Positions 7,515 to 14,649 of a stretch of DNA of 22,948 bases are shown in pieces. Position 1 is the first letter of the stretch, and every line of letters begins with the position of its first letter. Where the stretch lies: contig JANMWN010000343.1 of the NCBI GenBank assembly GCA_031394045.1, positions 1 to 22,948 on the forward strand, written 5' to 3'. Under the pieces are notes generated by a model that was given only the letters and a program-made list of their open reading frames with translations, was not told the origin of the DNA and did not search any database. This DNA is from JANYIP01 sp031394045. Lineage in GTDB: Bacteria > Actinomycetota > Actinomycetes > Prado026. The position numbers and the translations under genes are program-made.

Positions 7515-8054
7515 CTACTTACCAGCCTTTCCGACCTTGCGGCGGACGACCTCGCCCGCGTAGCGGATGCCCTTGCCCTTGTAGGGCTCAGGCTTGCGCA
7601 GCTTGCGGATGTTGGCCGCGACCTCGCCGACCTGCTGCTTGTCGATGCCACTGACCGTGAGCTTGGTCGGACTCTCGACGGTGAAGGAGATGCCCGCGGG
7701 GGCGTCGACCTGGATCGAGTGGCTGTAGCCCAGCGCGAACTCCAGGCCAGCACCCTTGGGCTGGACCCGGTAGCCGACGCCGACGATCTCCAAGTTCTTG
7801 GAGTAGCCGGCGGTGACCCCCGTGACCATGTTGGCGATCAGGGTGCGGGTCAGTCCGTGCAACGAGCGGTTGGCACGCTCGTCGTTGGGCCGGGTGACGG
7901 CCAGCGTGCCGTCGTCGGCCTTCTCGACCAGGATCGGGGACACCACGGTGAGGGCGAGCTCGCCCTTGGGGCCCTTGACCTTGACGTCCTGGCCGGCGAT
8001 AGCCACATCGACACCCGACGGTACGGGGATCGGCAGTCGTCCGATTCGCGACAT
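7515..8054 (-). CDS. rplF: 50S ribosomal protein L6 (uL6)
   Basis: L6 binds 23S rRNA helix 97 near the sarcin-ricin loop and factor-binding region. The 179-residue protein has the two related alpha/beta domains expected: the N-terminal MSRIGRLPIPVPSGVDVAI and VKGPKGEL, and the C-terminal GYSHSIQVDAPAGISF. The signature KPEPYKGKGIRYAGEVVRRK lies near the end (about residues 154-173). It sits between rpsH and rplR, the standard spc order. Confidence 0.98.
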   Translation of the reverse strand: MSRIGRLPIPVPSGVDVAIAGQDVKVKGPKGELALTVVSPILVEKADDGTLAVTRPNDERANRSLHGLTRTLIANMVTGVTAGYSKNLEIVGVGYRVQPKGAGLEFALGYSHSIQVDAPAGISFTVESPTKLTVSGIDKQQVGEVAANIRKLRKPEPYKGKGIRYAGEVVRRKVGKAGK

Positions 8055-8072
8055 GTCTTCCTCCCTTTCCCG

Positions 8073-8477
8073 CTACCAGACGTAGGCGAGGACTTCCCCA
8101 CCTACGCCCTTCTTGGCGGCCTGACGGTCGGTCAGCAGGCCGGTGGATGTCGAGATGATTGCCACGCCGAGGCCACCGAGGACCTTGGGCAGCCCGGTCG
8201 ACTTCGCGTACACACGCAGGCCCGGCTTGGAGACCCGCCGGACGCCCGCGATGGAGCGCTCACGGTTCGGGCCGTACTTCAGGTCGAGCACGAGGGTGCG
8301 GCCAACGGCGTTCTCGTTGTCCTCGACGTGCCAGCCGCCGATGTAGCCCTCCTGCTGGAGGATCTCGGCGATGCGCGCCTTCAGCGTGCTCGACGGCATC
8401 CGGACCACGTCGTGGTACGCCTGGTTGGCGTTGCGCACACGGGTCAGCATGTCCGCGATGGGGTCGGTCATGGTCAT
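8073..8477 (-). CDS. rpsH: 30S ribosomal protein S8 (uS8)
   Basis: S8 binds the central domain of 16S rRNA and, in enterobacteria, represses the spc operon. The 134-residue protein starts MTMTDPIADMLTRVRNANQA and ends with the RNA-binding signature STSTGLLTDRQAAKKGVGGE. Two ATGs lie 6 nt apart (8477 and 8471); 8477 is chosen because MTMTDPIAD is the common actinobacterial N-terminus. The ribosome-binding site is weak: an AAAGG lies about 13 nt upstream, next to a short GGCC-AAG-GGCC self-complementary stretch that could partly hide it. Confidence 0.96.
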   Translation of the reverse strand: MTMTDPIADMLTRVRNANQAYHDVVRMPSSTLKARIAEILQQEGYIGGWHVEDNENAVGRTLVLDLKYGPNRERSIAGVRRVSKPGLRVYAKSTGLPKVLGGLGVAIISTSTGLLTDRQAAKKGVGGEVLAYVW

Positions 8478-8553
8478 GGTCGGCCAAGGGCCTTTCTCGT
8501 CGTGGTTTCCCGCACGGGGACCTTCGTCGCGATGGGGGTTGCGTTCTGCATGG

Positions 8554-8739
8554 TTACCAGCTGCTCTTGGTGACGCCGGGCAGCTCGCCCCGGTGGGCCA
8601 TCTCACGAAGGCAGATCCGGCAGAGGCCGAACTTGCGGTAGACCGAGTGCGGGCGACCGCACCGGTTGCACCGCGTGTAGCCGCGGACGGCGAACTTCGG
8701 CTTCTTGTTCGCCTTGTTGATCAGCGACTTCTTGGCCAC
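8554..8739 (-). CDS. rpsN: 30S ribosomal protein S14 type Z (uS14), zinc-binding
   Basis: This 61-residue short S14 sits in the 30S head. It carries the zinc ribbon C24-X2-C27-X12-C40-X2-C43 (TRCNRCGRPHSVYRKFG then LCRICLREMAHRGELPG), so it is the zinc-dependent form, often called rpsZ. Start is GTG at 8739 with AAGGAG about 8 nt upstream inside the end of rplE; rplE stops 2 nt before it. Many actinobacteria hold a zinc-free S14 elsewhere for zinc starvation; none is in this window. Confidence 0.97.
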   Translation of the reverse strand: MAKKSLINKANKKPKFAVRGYTRCNRCGRPHSVYRKFGLCRICLREMAHRGELPGVTKSSW

Positions 8740-8741
8740 GG

Positions 8742-9314
8742 TCAGATCTCCTTGAACGGGAAGCCGAGGTGCTTGAGCAGCGAGCGTCCCTCGTCATCGG
8801 TCTTCGCAGTCGTCACGACGGTGATGTCCATGCCACGGACCCGGTCGGTCTTGTCCTGGTCGATCTCGTGGAACATCGCCTGCTCGGTCAGACCGAACGT
8901 GTAGTTGCCGCGGCCGTCGAACTGGCCAGGGTTGAGGCCGCGGAAGTCGCGGATGCGCGGGAGCGCGATGGCCAGCAGCCGGTCGAGGAACTCCCACATC
9001 CGGTTGCCGCGCAGCGTCACGTGGGCGCCGATCGGCATGCCCTCGCGCAGCTTGAACTGGGCGATCGACTTGCGGGCCTTGGTGACCGACGGCTTCTGGC
9101 CGGTGATCGCGGTCAGGTCCTTGATCGCACCCTCGATCAGCTTGGCGTCACGGGCTGCCTCGCCGACACCCATGTTGACCACGACCTTGGTCAGGCCGGG
9201 CACCTGCATGATGTTGGCGTAGCCGAACTCCTCGCGCAGCCCCGCCACGATCTCCTCGCGGTAGCGCTGCTTCAGGCGCGGGAGCACCTTGGCCTCTTGG
9301 GTCGTGCTGCTCAT
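8742..9314 (-). CDS. rplE: 50S ribosomal protein L5 (uL5)
   Basis: L5 binds 5S rRNA and forms bridge B1b with S13 while contacting the P-site tRNA. The 190-residue protein contains NIMQVPGLTKVVVNMGVGEA, TGQKPSVTKARKSIAQFKLR and the P-site loop region RDFRGLNPGQFDGRGNYTFG. It ends TDDEGRSLLKHLGFPF. The ATG shares one base with the rplX stop (TGATG at 9312-9316), implying coupling of L24 and L5 synthesis. Confidence 0.98.
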   Translation of the reverse strand: MSSTTQEAKVLPRLKQRYREEIVAGLREEFGYANIMQVPGLTKVVVNMGVGEAARDAKLIEGAIKDLTAITGQKPSVTKARKSIAQFKLREGMPIGAHVTLRGNRMWEFLDRLLAIALPRIRDFRGLNPGQFDGRGNYTFGLTEQAMFHEIDQDKTDRVRGMDITVVTTAKTDDEGRSLLKHLGFPFKEI

Positions 9315-9664
9315 CAGATGTCCTCACCGGTGCGCTTGGCCACGCGGCTGCGCACCGTCTTGGTCTTGCCGTCGCGCTCGATCCGGTCCTCGCGGATACC
9401 GACCCGGGTGCCGACCTTCTTGCCGTCGACCTCGACCACGGGCATCACGTTGGACACGTGGATCGGGGCTTCCTGAGTCACGATGCCGCCGGTCTTGGCG
9501 CCACGGTTGCTCTGGCCGATCTTGGTGTGCTTCTTGATCCGGTTGACACCCTCGACCAGGACCCGCTGCTTGTCGGGGTAGGACGCGATGACCTTGCCGG
9601 TCACGCCCTTGTCCTTGCCGCTGATGACCAGGACGGTGTCGCCCTTCTTGACGTGTGCCGCCAT
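9314..9664 (-). CDS. rplX: 50S ribosomal protein L24 (uL24)
   Basis: L24 initiates 50S assembly at the 5' domain of 23S rRNA and later lies near the exit tunnel. The 116-residue protein has the KOW motif VKKGDTVLVISGKDKGVTGKV (about residues 5-25), then VNRIKKHTKIGQSNRGAKTG and the C-terminal RVGIREDRIERDGKTKTVRS. Start ATG at 9664 follows the rplN stop by 2 nt. Confidence 0.98.
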   Translation of the reverse strand: MAAHVKKGDTVLVISGKDKGVTGKVIASYPDKQRVLVEGVNRIKKHTKIGQSNRGAKTGGIVTQEAPIHVSNVMPVVEVDGKKVGTRVGIREDRIERDGKTKTVRSRVAKRTGEDI

Positions 9665-9666
9665 GG

Positions 9667-10035
9667 CTAGAGCACCTCCGGCGCGAGCGAGATGATCTTC
9701 ATGAACTTCTTGTCGCGCAGCTCGCGACCGACCGGGCCGAAGATGCGCGTACCGCGGGGGTCGCCATCAGCCTTGAGGATCACGGCCGCGTTCTCGTCGA
9801 ACCGGATGTACGAGCCGTCCGGACGCCGGCGCTCCTTGACGGTACGCACGATGACGGCCTTGACGACGTCGCCCTTCTTGACGTTGCCGCCAGGGATGGC
9901 GTCCTTGACGGTCGCCACGATCACGTCGCCGATACCGGCATAGCGCCTACCTGAGCCACCGAGCACGCGGATGCACAAGATCTCCTTGGCACCGGTGTTG
10001 TCGGCGACACGTAGCCGCGACTCCTGCTGGATCAC
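9667..10035 (-). CDS. rplN: 50S ribosomal protein L14 (uL14)
   Basis: L14 forms intersubunit bridges B5 and B8 and is the docking site of the silencing factor RsfS. The 122-residue protein has the usual length, with MIQQESRLRVADNTGAKEIL, the signature RRYAGIGDVIVATVKDA, and the end IFGPVGRELRDKKFMKIISL. It starts at GTG (10035), with AGGAGA 6 nt upstream. It is the first gene of the classical spc section and is preceded by a 76-nt spacer holding a compact GC hairpin. Confidence 0.98.
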   Translation of the reverse strand: MIQQESRLRVADNTGAKEILCIRVLGGSGRRYAGIGDVIVATVKDAIPGGNVKKGDVVKAVIVRTVKERRRPDGSYIRFDENAAVILKADGDPRGTRIFGPVGRELRDKKFMKIISLAPEVL

Positions 10036-10067
10036 TTCATATCTCCTGGTCGTCTGCTGGATTCTCG

Positions 10068-10082
10068 GGCCCGGGGCGGGCC
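10068..10082 (-). other. Compact GC hairpin in the rpsQ-rplN spacer
   Basis: GGCCCG (10068-10073) and CGGGCC (10077-10082) form a perfect 6-bp stem with a 3-nt loop. It lies inside the 76-nt gap (10036-10111) between rpsQ and rplN, about 32 nt upstream of the rplN start. No T-tract follows. This is the classical S10/spc operon boundary, so it may act in attenuation, RNA processing or translation of L14, or it may simply be GC-rich chance. Confidence 0.4.
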
Positions 10083-10111
10083 TAGAGCTCCTGGCGGCAG
10101 AGCTGAACTGG

Positions 10112-10408
10112 TTACTTGGCTCGCTCGAGGATCTCCACGACGCGCCAGCGCTTGGTGGCGCTGAGCGGGCGGGTCTCCATGAGCAGGACGCGGTCGCCGA
10201 TGCCGCACTCGTTGGCCTCGTCGTGAGCCTTGAGCTTGTTGGTACGGCGGATGACCTTGCTGTAGACCGCGTGCTTGACGCGGTTCTCGACCGCCACGAC
10301 CACGGTCTTGTCCATCTTGTCGCTGACGACCAGACCCTCGCGCGTCTTGCGGAAGCCGCGCGGTTCCTGCTCGGTGCTTTCCTGCGTCATGTCTGCCTTC
10401 TCGCTCAC
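10112..10408 (-). CDS. rpsQ: 30S ribosomal protein S17 (uS17)
   Basis: S17 is an OB-fold early 16S rRNA binder in the 30S body. The protein has the core KTREGLVVSDKMDKTVVVAV, then RVKHAVYSKVIRRTNKLKAH, then the signature GIGDRVLLMETRPLSATKRW. With GTG at 10408 it is 98 residues and overlaps the rpmC stop by four bases (GTGA). An alternative ATG at 10390 would remove six residues and has GAGAAGG about 5 nt upstream, so the true start is uncertain. The N-terminal 20 residues are an acidic, poorly conserved extension. Confidence 0.96.
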   Translation of the reverse strand: MSEKADMTQESTEQEPRGFRKTREGLVVSDKMDKTVVVAVENRVKHAVYSKVIRRTNKLKAHDEANECGIGDRVLLMETRPLSATKRWRVVEILERAK

Positions 10409-10665
10409 GCCGCGCCATCCGCAGCTGTGTCGTCTGTGCTCGTCATGCTGGTGATGCTGGTTATTCCAAGCTCACGCTCGCGCATCACCGTGTAGATGCG
10501 GGCGATGTCCTTGCGGACCGCGCGCAGGCGCCCGTGGTTCTCCAGCTGACCGGTGGCCGCCTGGAACCGGAGGTTGAACAGCTCCTCCTTGGCCTCCTTG
10601 AGCTTGACGACCAGGTCGTCCTCGCCGGAGTCACGCAGCTCGGTGGCAGCGGTACCCGTGGCCAT
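10405..10665 (-). CDS. rpmC: 50S ribosomal protein L29 (uL29)
   Basis: L29 sits at the peptide exit tunnel with L23 near the SRP and trigger factor docking site. The 86-residue protein has the helical hairpin LVVKLKEAKEELFNLRFQAA and the signature KDIARIYTVMRERELGI. A C-terminal tail of about 20 residues rich in Thr, Ser, Asp and Ala (SITSMTSTDDTAADGAA) follows, beyond the roughly 65-residue core. Its ATG shares one base with the rplP stop (TGATG) and its stop overlaps the proposed GTG start of rpsQ. Confidence 0.97.
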   Translation of the reverse strand: MATGTAATELRDSGEDDLVVKLKEAKEELFNLRFQAATGQLENHGRLRAVRKDIARIYTVMRERELGITSITSMTSTDDTAADGAA

Positions 10666-11084
10666 CAGACCTCACCTGCCTCGCGCCGAACGATCCGGCA
10701 CTTCATCGGGAGCTTGTGGGCCGCGCGCAGCAACGCTTCGCGGGCGACCTTCTCGGTCGGGTACGACAGCTCGAACATCACCCGGCCGGGCTTGACGTTG
10801 GCGATCCACCACTCCGGGGAGCCCTTGCCGGAACCCATCCGGGTCTCGGCGGGCTTCTTGGTGATGGGGCGGTCCGGGTAGATGTTGATCCAGACCTTGC
10901 CGCCACGCTTGATGTGGCGGGTCATCGCGATACGAGCGGCCTCGATCTGCCGGTTCGTCACGTACGCCGGCTCGAGCGCCATCAGGCCGTACTCGCCGAA
11001 CGTCACACGCGTACCACCGGTCGCAGCGCCCGAGCGACCCGGGTGGTGCTGCTTGCGGTGCTTGACGCGACGCGGGATCAGCAT
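10665..11084 (-). CDS. rplP: 50S ribosomal protein L16 (uL16)
   Basis: L16 organises the A-site tRNA region of the 50S and is added late in assembly. The 139-residue protein begins MLIPRRVKHRKQHHPGRSG and contains FGEYGLMALEPAYVTNRQIE and KVWINIYPDRPITKKPAETR. The functional loop RMGSGKGSPEWW is near residues 82-93. It follows the rpsC stop by 2 nt and overlaps the rpmC start by one base. Confidence 0.98.
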   Translation of the reverse strand: MLIPRRVKHRKQHHPGRSGAATGGTRVTFGEYGLMALEPAYVTNRQIEAARIAMTRHIKRGGKVWINIYPDRPITKKPAETRMGSGKGSPEWWIANVKPGRVMFELSYPTEKVAREALLRAAHKLPMKCRIVRREAGEV

Positions 11085-11086
11085 GG

Positions 11087-11923
11087 TCAGGCCTCCGATC
11101 CGGTGGTCGTTGCCTCGGTCGACGCGACGGCGGCCACATCGGCGGACACCGCGACCTCGGCCGGGGCACCCGGCTCGAGCGCCTCGGCCGGACCAGTGGT
11201 GCTGACCGGGCCGGTCGGGCGCCGCGGGGCGCGGGTGGCCGGACGGGCGGTACGCGCCGCACCGCGGCCGGGCAGCTGGACGTCGCGCTCAGCCTTGCCG
11301 CTGATGACGTCGCCCTTGTAGATCCAGACCTTGACACCGATCCGGCCGAACGTGGTGCGAGCCTCGTACATGCCGTAGTCGATGTTCGCGCGCAGCGTGT
11401 GCAGCGGCACCCGACCCTCGCGGTAGAACTCCGAGCGGCTCATCTCGGCGCCGCCAAGACGACCCGAGCACTGCACCCGGATGCCCTTGGCGCCGGCCTT
11501 CATCGCCGACTGCATCGACTTGCGCATCGCGCGCCGGAACGAGACCCGGCTGGCGAGCTGCTCGGCGACACCTTGGGCGACGAGCTGCGCATCGATCTCG
11601 GGGTTCTTGACCTCGAGGATGTTGAGCTGGACCTGTTTTCCGGTCAGCTTCTCGAGGTCGCCGCGGATGCGGTCGGCCTCAGCGCCACGACGGCCGATGA
11701 CGATGCCGGGCCGAGCGGTGTGGATGTCGACGCGGACCCGGTCACGGGTGCGCTCGATCTCCACGCGGGAGATCCCGGCGCGCTCCATGCCCTTGGTCAT
11801 CATCTTGCGGATCGCCACGTCCTCTTTGACGTACTCCTTGTAGAGCTTGTCCGCGTACCACCGGGTCTTGAAGTCGGTGGTGATGCCCAGCCGAAACCCG
11901 TGCGGGTTGACCTTCTGACCCAC
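11087..11923 (-). CDS. rpsC: 30S ribosomal protein S3 (uS3)
   Basis: S3 lines the mRNA entry channel and has helicase-like activity with S4 and S5. The 278-residue protein starts MGQKVNPHGFRLGITTDFKT. It has the KH type II domain with the GRRG loop (GIVIGRRGAEADRIRGDLE, about residues 74-92) and the C-terminal domain ending VKVWIYKGDVISG. From about residue 215 it carries a 60-residue tail rich in Ala, Pro, Thr and Val, common in actinobacterial S3 though of variable sequence. The start is GTG at 11923, sharing one base with the rplV stop (TAGTG). Confidence 0.98.
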   Translation of the reverse strand: MGQKVNPHGFRLGITTDFKTRWYADKLYKEYVKEDVAIRKMMTKGMERAGISRVEIERTRDRVRVDIHTARPGIVIGRRGAEADRIRGDLEKLTGKQVQLNILEVKNPEIDAQLVAQGVAEQLASRVSFRRAMRKSMQSAMKAGAKGIRVQCSGRLGGAEMSRSEFYREGRVPLHTLRANIDYGMYEARTTFGRIGVKVWIYKGDVISGKAERDVQLPGRGAARTARPATRAPRRPTGPVSTTGPAEALEPGAPAEVAVSADVAAVASTEATTTGSEA

Positions 11924-12330
11924 TAGCGGGTCCTCCCCTTCTTGGACGACGTGGCCTTGGCGGCAGCATCGTTTGAGGCGTGCTTGGTGTCCGCACCGAC
12001 GACCACGGTGATGTGGCTGGTCCGCTTGCGGATTCGGTAGGCCCGGCCCTGCGCACGGGGACGGAAGCGCTTGAGGGTGGGGCCCTCGTCGACGTACGCC
12101 TCGGTGATCACCAGCGCGCTGGGGTCGAGGTCGTGGTTGTGCTCGGCGTTGGCGACGGCGCTGTCAAGCACCTTGCCCACGGTCTCGCTGGCCGACTGCG
12201 GCGCGAACCGGAGCAGTGCCTGCGCTTCGCCTGTGGGCATGCCACGGATCAGGTCCACCATTCGGCGGGCCTTCTGTGGCGTGACGCGGACGAACCGCGC
12301 ACTTGCCCGGGCGGTGGCCCTGGCTTCCAT
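11923..12330 (-). CDS. rplV: 50S ribosomal protein L22 (uL22)
   Basis: L22 lines the exit tunnel; its beta-hairpin tip is a site of macrolide resistance mutations. The core reads RFVRVTPQKARRMVDLIRGM, then FAPQSASETVGKVLDSAVAN, then EGPTLKRFRPRAQGRAYRIR and KRTSHITVVV, followed by a basic tail. ATG at 12330 (135 residues) is chosen because AAGGGGA lies 5 nt upstream and MEARATAR resembles actinobacterial starts. An in-frame ATG at 12360 would add ten residues and has no evident ribosome-binding site. The frame is open further upstream within rpsS but without homology. Confidence 0.95.
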   Translation of the reverse strand: MEARATARASARFVRVTPQKARRMVDLIRGMPTGEAQALLRFAPQSASETVGKVLDSAVANAEHNHDLDPSALVITEAYVDEGPTLKRFRPRAQGRAYRIRKRTSHITVVVGADTKHASNDAAAKATSSKKGRTR

Positions 12331-12383
12331 CGCTGTCCCCTTGCTCGTCTGGTTGCTCATGAGATCTGCTGCTGGCCTGCCGA

Positions 12384-12665
12384 CTAGCGGCGGCGGGCCT
12401 TGCGGTCGTCCTTCTCGTGGCCGCGGAAGGTTCGCGTGGGAGCGAACTCGCCGAGCTTGTGGCCGACCATCGCGTCGGTCACGAAGACCGGCACGTGCTT
12501 GCGCCCGTCGTGCACCGCGATCGTGTGGCCGATCATGGCCGGCACGATCATGGAACGACGGGACCACGTCTTGATGACGTTGTGGGTGCCCTTGTCGTTC
12601 TGGACGTCCACCTTCTTGATCAGGTGCCCGTCGACGAACGGACCCTTCTTGAGGCTACGCGGCAT
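12384..12665 (-). CDS. rpsS: 30S ribosomal protein S19 (uS19)
   Basis: S19 is in the 30S head, paired with S13 near the A-site finger bridge. The 93-residue protein has the standard length and the segments MPRSLKKGPFVDGHLIKKV, IKTWSRRSMIVPAMIGHTIA and the signature VPVFVTDAMVGHKLGEFAPT. A basic end, KDDRKARRR, follows. It lies 13 nt after rplB and precedes rplV, the normal S10 order. Confidence 0.98.
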   Translation of the reverse strand: MPRSLKKGPFVDGHLIKKVDVQNDKGTHNVIKTWSRRSMIVPAMIGHTIAVHDGRKHVPVFVTDAMVGHKLGEFAPTRTFRGHEKDDRKARRR

Positions 12666-12678
12666 CGCGAAGTACTCC

Positions 12679-13515
12679 CTAGCGCTTCTTGTTGCTCTTG
12701 CGGCGGCGGACGATCATGGCGTTGCTGGCCTTGTTGGCCTTGCGGGTACGGCCCTCGGCCTGGCCCCACGGGCTGACCGGGTGCCGGCCGCCGGAGGTCT
12801 TGCCCTCGCCGCCACCGTGCGGGTGGTCGACCGGGTTCATGGCGACACCGCGGACGGTCGGGCGCTTGCCCTTCCAGCGCATCCGGCCGGCCTTGCCCCA
12901 GTTGATGTTGGACTGCTCGGCGTTGCCCACCTCACCGACGGTGGCGCGGCAGCGCAGGTCCACGTTGCGGATCTCGCCCGACGGCATCCGGAGCTGGGCG
13001 TACGGCCCGTCCTTGGCCACGAGCTGGACGCTCACACCGGCGGAGCGGGCGATCTTGGCTCCACCACCCGGTCGCAGCTCGATCGCGTGGATGACCGTAC
13101 CGACCGGGATGTTGCGCAGCGGGAGGTTGTTGCCGGGCTTGATGTCCGCGCTCGGGCCGTTCTCGATCTGGTCACCCTGGCTGAGCTTGTTCGGGGCGAT
13201 GATGTAGCGCTTCTCGCCGTCCGCGTAGTGCAGCAGAGCGATGCGGGCGGTGCGGTTGGGGTCGTACTCGATGTGCGCGACCTTGGCCGGTACGCCGTCC
13301 TTGTCGTGGCGACGGAAGTCGATCACCCGGTAGGCGCGCTTGTGCCCCCCACCCTGGTGCCGGGTGGTGACCCGGCCGAGGTTGTTGCGGCCACCCTTGG
13401 AGATGAGTGGGCGCACCAGAGACTTCTCCGGCGTCGAGCGAGTGATCTCGACGAAGTCGGCGACGCTGGCGCCACGGCGCCCCGGCGTCGTCGGCTTGTA
13501 CTTGCGGATACCCAT
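12679..13515 (-). CDS. rplB: 50S ribosomal protein L2 (uL2)
   Basis: L2 is essential for subunit association and peptidyl transferase assembly. The 278-residue protein begins MGIRKYKPTTPGRRGASVAD and shows KGGRNNLGRVTTRHQGGGHK, the OB and SH3-like core, and the signature MNPVDHPHGGGEGKTSGGRH. The conserved histidine in that signature is at residue 231. The C-terminus is basic (RRRKSNKKR). ATG at 13515 is chosen on homology; the frame is open 40 codons upstream without family similarity. Confidence 0.98.
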   Translation of the reverse strand: MGIRKYKPTTPGRRGASVADFVEITRSTPEKSLVRPLISKGGRNNLGRVTTRHQGGGHKRAYRVIDFRRHDKDGVPAKVAHIEYDPNRTARIALLHYADGEKRYIIAPNKLSQGDQIENGPSADIKPGNNLPLRNIPVGTVIHAIELRPGGGAKIARSAGVSVQLVAKDGPYAQLRMPSGEIRNVDLRCRATVGEVGNAEQSNINWGKAGRMRWKGKRPTVRGVAMNPVDHPHGGGEGKTSGGRHPVSPWGQAEGRTRKANKASNAMIVRRRKSNKKR

Positions 13516-13573
13516 GGTCTGAAGTCCTGTCTGCTTCTTAAGTGTCTGCGCTGGCTTTGTGTGCTGGCCCCGG

Positions 13574-13873
13574 TTAGGAGACCGGCCCGCCGAAGATGTC
13601 GATGCGCTGGCCGTCGACCACGCTGACGACCGCACGCTTGGTGTCGGGACGCTTGCCGAACCCGACCCGGGTACGACGGCGCTTGCCCTGACGGTTCAGC
13701 GTGTTGACGCCCGTGACCTTGACCCCGAACACCTGCTCGACCGCGATCTTGATCTGGGTCTTGTTGGCGTCCGGGCGGACCAGGAACGTGTACTTGTTCT
13801 CGTCGAGGAGCCCGTAGCTCTTCTCGGAGATGACGGGCGCGATCAGGATGTCTCGCGGGTCTGCGATCTTCAC
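13574..13873 (-). CDS. rplW: 50S ribosomal protein L23 (uL23)
   Basis: L23 is at the tunnel exit and is the main docking point for trigger factor and SRP. The 99-residue protein has RDILIAPVISEKSYGLLDEN, the extended loop region VTGVNTLNRQGKRRRTRVGF and the end KRAVVSVVDGQRIDIFGG. It begins with GTG at 13873, overlapping the rplD stop by four bases (GTGA), so L4 and L23 are likely translationally coupled. A 58-nt gap follows before rplB. Confidence 0.98.
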   Translation of the reverse strand: MKIADPRDILIAPVISEKSYGLLDENKYTFLVRPDANKTQIKIAVEQVFGVKVTGVNTLNRQGKRRRTRVGFGKRPDTKRAVVSVVDGQRIDIFGGPVS

Positions 13874-14649
13874 TGCTCGGCCCCTTCCTCGGTGCCCTCG
13901 GTTGAGACCTCGATCGACTCGTCACCGATCGCTTTGCCAACGGCCTTCACTGCCTTGCCTTTCGCGGGACCAGCTATGAAGGATCGGTAGGCGGCTTCGG
14001 TGAAGACGATGTCGTCGGAGACCAGGACGTCGTAGGTGTTCAGCTGGTCGGGGACCAGCAGGTGCACCCGGTCCACGTTGCGCAGGCTGTTCCAGCTGAC
14101 GGTGTCCGTACGCTCGACGACCACCAGCACGTGCTTGCGGTCCGAGAGGCGGGCCAGGATCGACACGGCCGTCCTGGTCGACGGCGCGTCCCCCTCGACG
14201 AGGCTGGTGACGACGTGGATCCGACCCTCGCGGGCCCGGTCGGACAGGGCGCCACGCAGGGCGGCGGCCTTCATCTTCTTGGGCGTGCGCTGGTCGTACG
14301 AGCGCGGCTGCGGACCGTGGACGACGCCACCGCCGGCGAACTGCGGGGCGCGGATCGAGCCCTGACGGGCCCGGCCGGTGCCCTTCTGCTTGTACGGCTT
14401 ACGGCCACCGCCCTGGACCTCGCCACGGGTCTTGGTCGAGTGCGTGCCCTGGCGCGCGGCGGCGAGCTGGGCGACGACGACCTGGTGCAGCAGGGGGACG
14501 TTGACCTGGACGTCGAAGATCTCGGCCGGCAGGTCGATGGTGCCGGCCTTGTCCCCGCCCGGCTCGAAGACGTCGATGGTCGAGACGGTCGGCTCGGTGC
14601 CAGCGGTGCCTGCTTCGACAACAGTGCTCTTGCCAGCCATGGGGGTCAC
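13870..14649 (-). CDS. rplD: 50S ribosomal protein L4 (uL4)
   Basis: L4 lines the exit tunnel and in enterobacteria represses the S10 operon. The 259-residue protein has the long tunnel loop THSTKTRGEVQGGGRKPYKQ continuing to GGGVVHGPQPRSY (about residues 69-118), then the Rossmann-like core ending with LLVPDQLNTYDVLVSDDIVF. It is longer than the roughly 205-residue E. coli protein because of an N-terminal extension of about 20 residues and an acidic C-terminal tail (STEGTEEGAEQ). The start is taken as GTG at 14649, overlapping the rplC stop by four bases (GTGA). ATG at 14640 is the alternative, three residues shorter. Confidence 0.97.
   Translation of the reverse strand: MTPMAGKSTVVEAGTAGTEPTVSTIDVFEPGGDKAGTIDLPAEIFDVQVNVPLLHQVVVAQLAAARQGTHSTKTRGEVQGGGRKPYKQKGTGRARQGSIRAPQFAGGGVVHGPQPRSYDQRTPKKMKAAALRGALSDRAREGRIHVVTSLVEGDAPSTRTAVSILARLSDRKHVLVVVERTDTVSWNSLRNVDRVHLLVPDQLNTYDVLVSDDIVFTEAAYRSFIAGPAKGKAVKAVGKAIGDESIEVSTEGTEEGAEQ

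Noticed and set aside
12400..13626. A 408-codon plus-strand open frame opposite rpsS and rplB
   Set aside because: It is a shadow of two certain genes with no protein family features.
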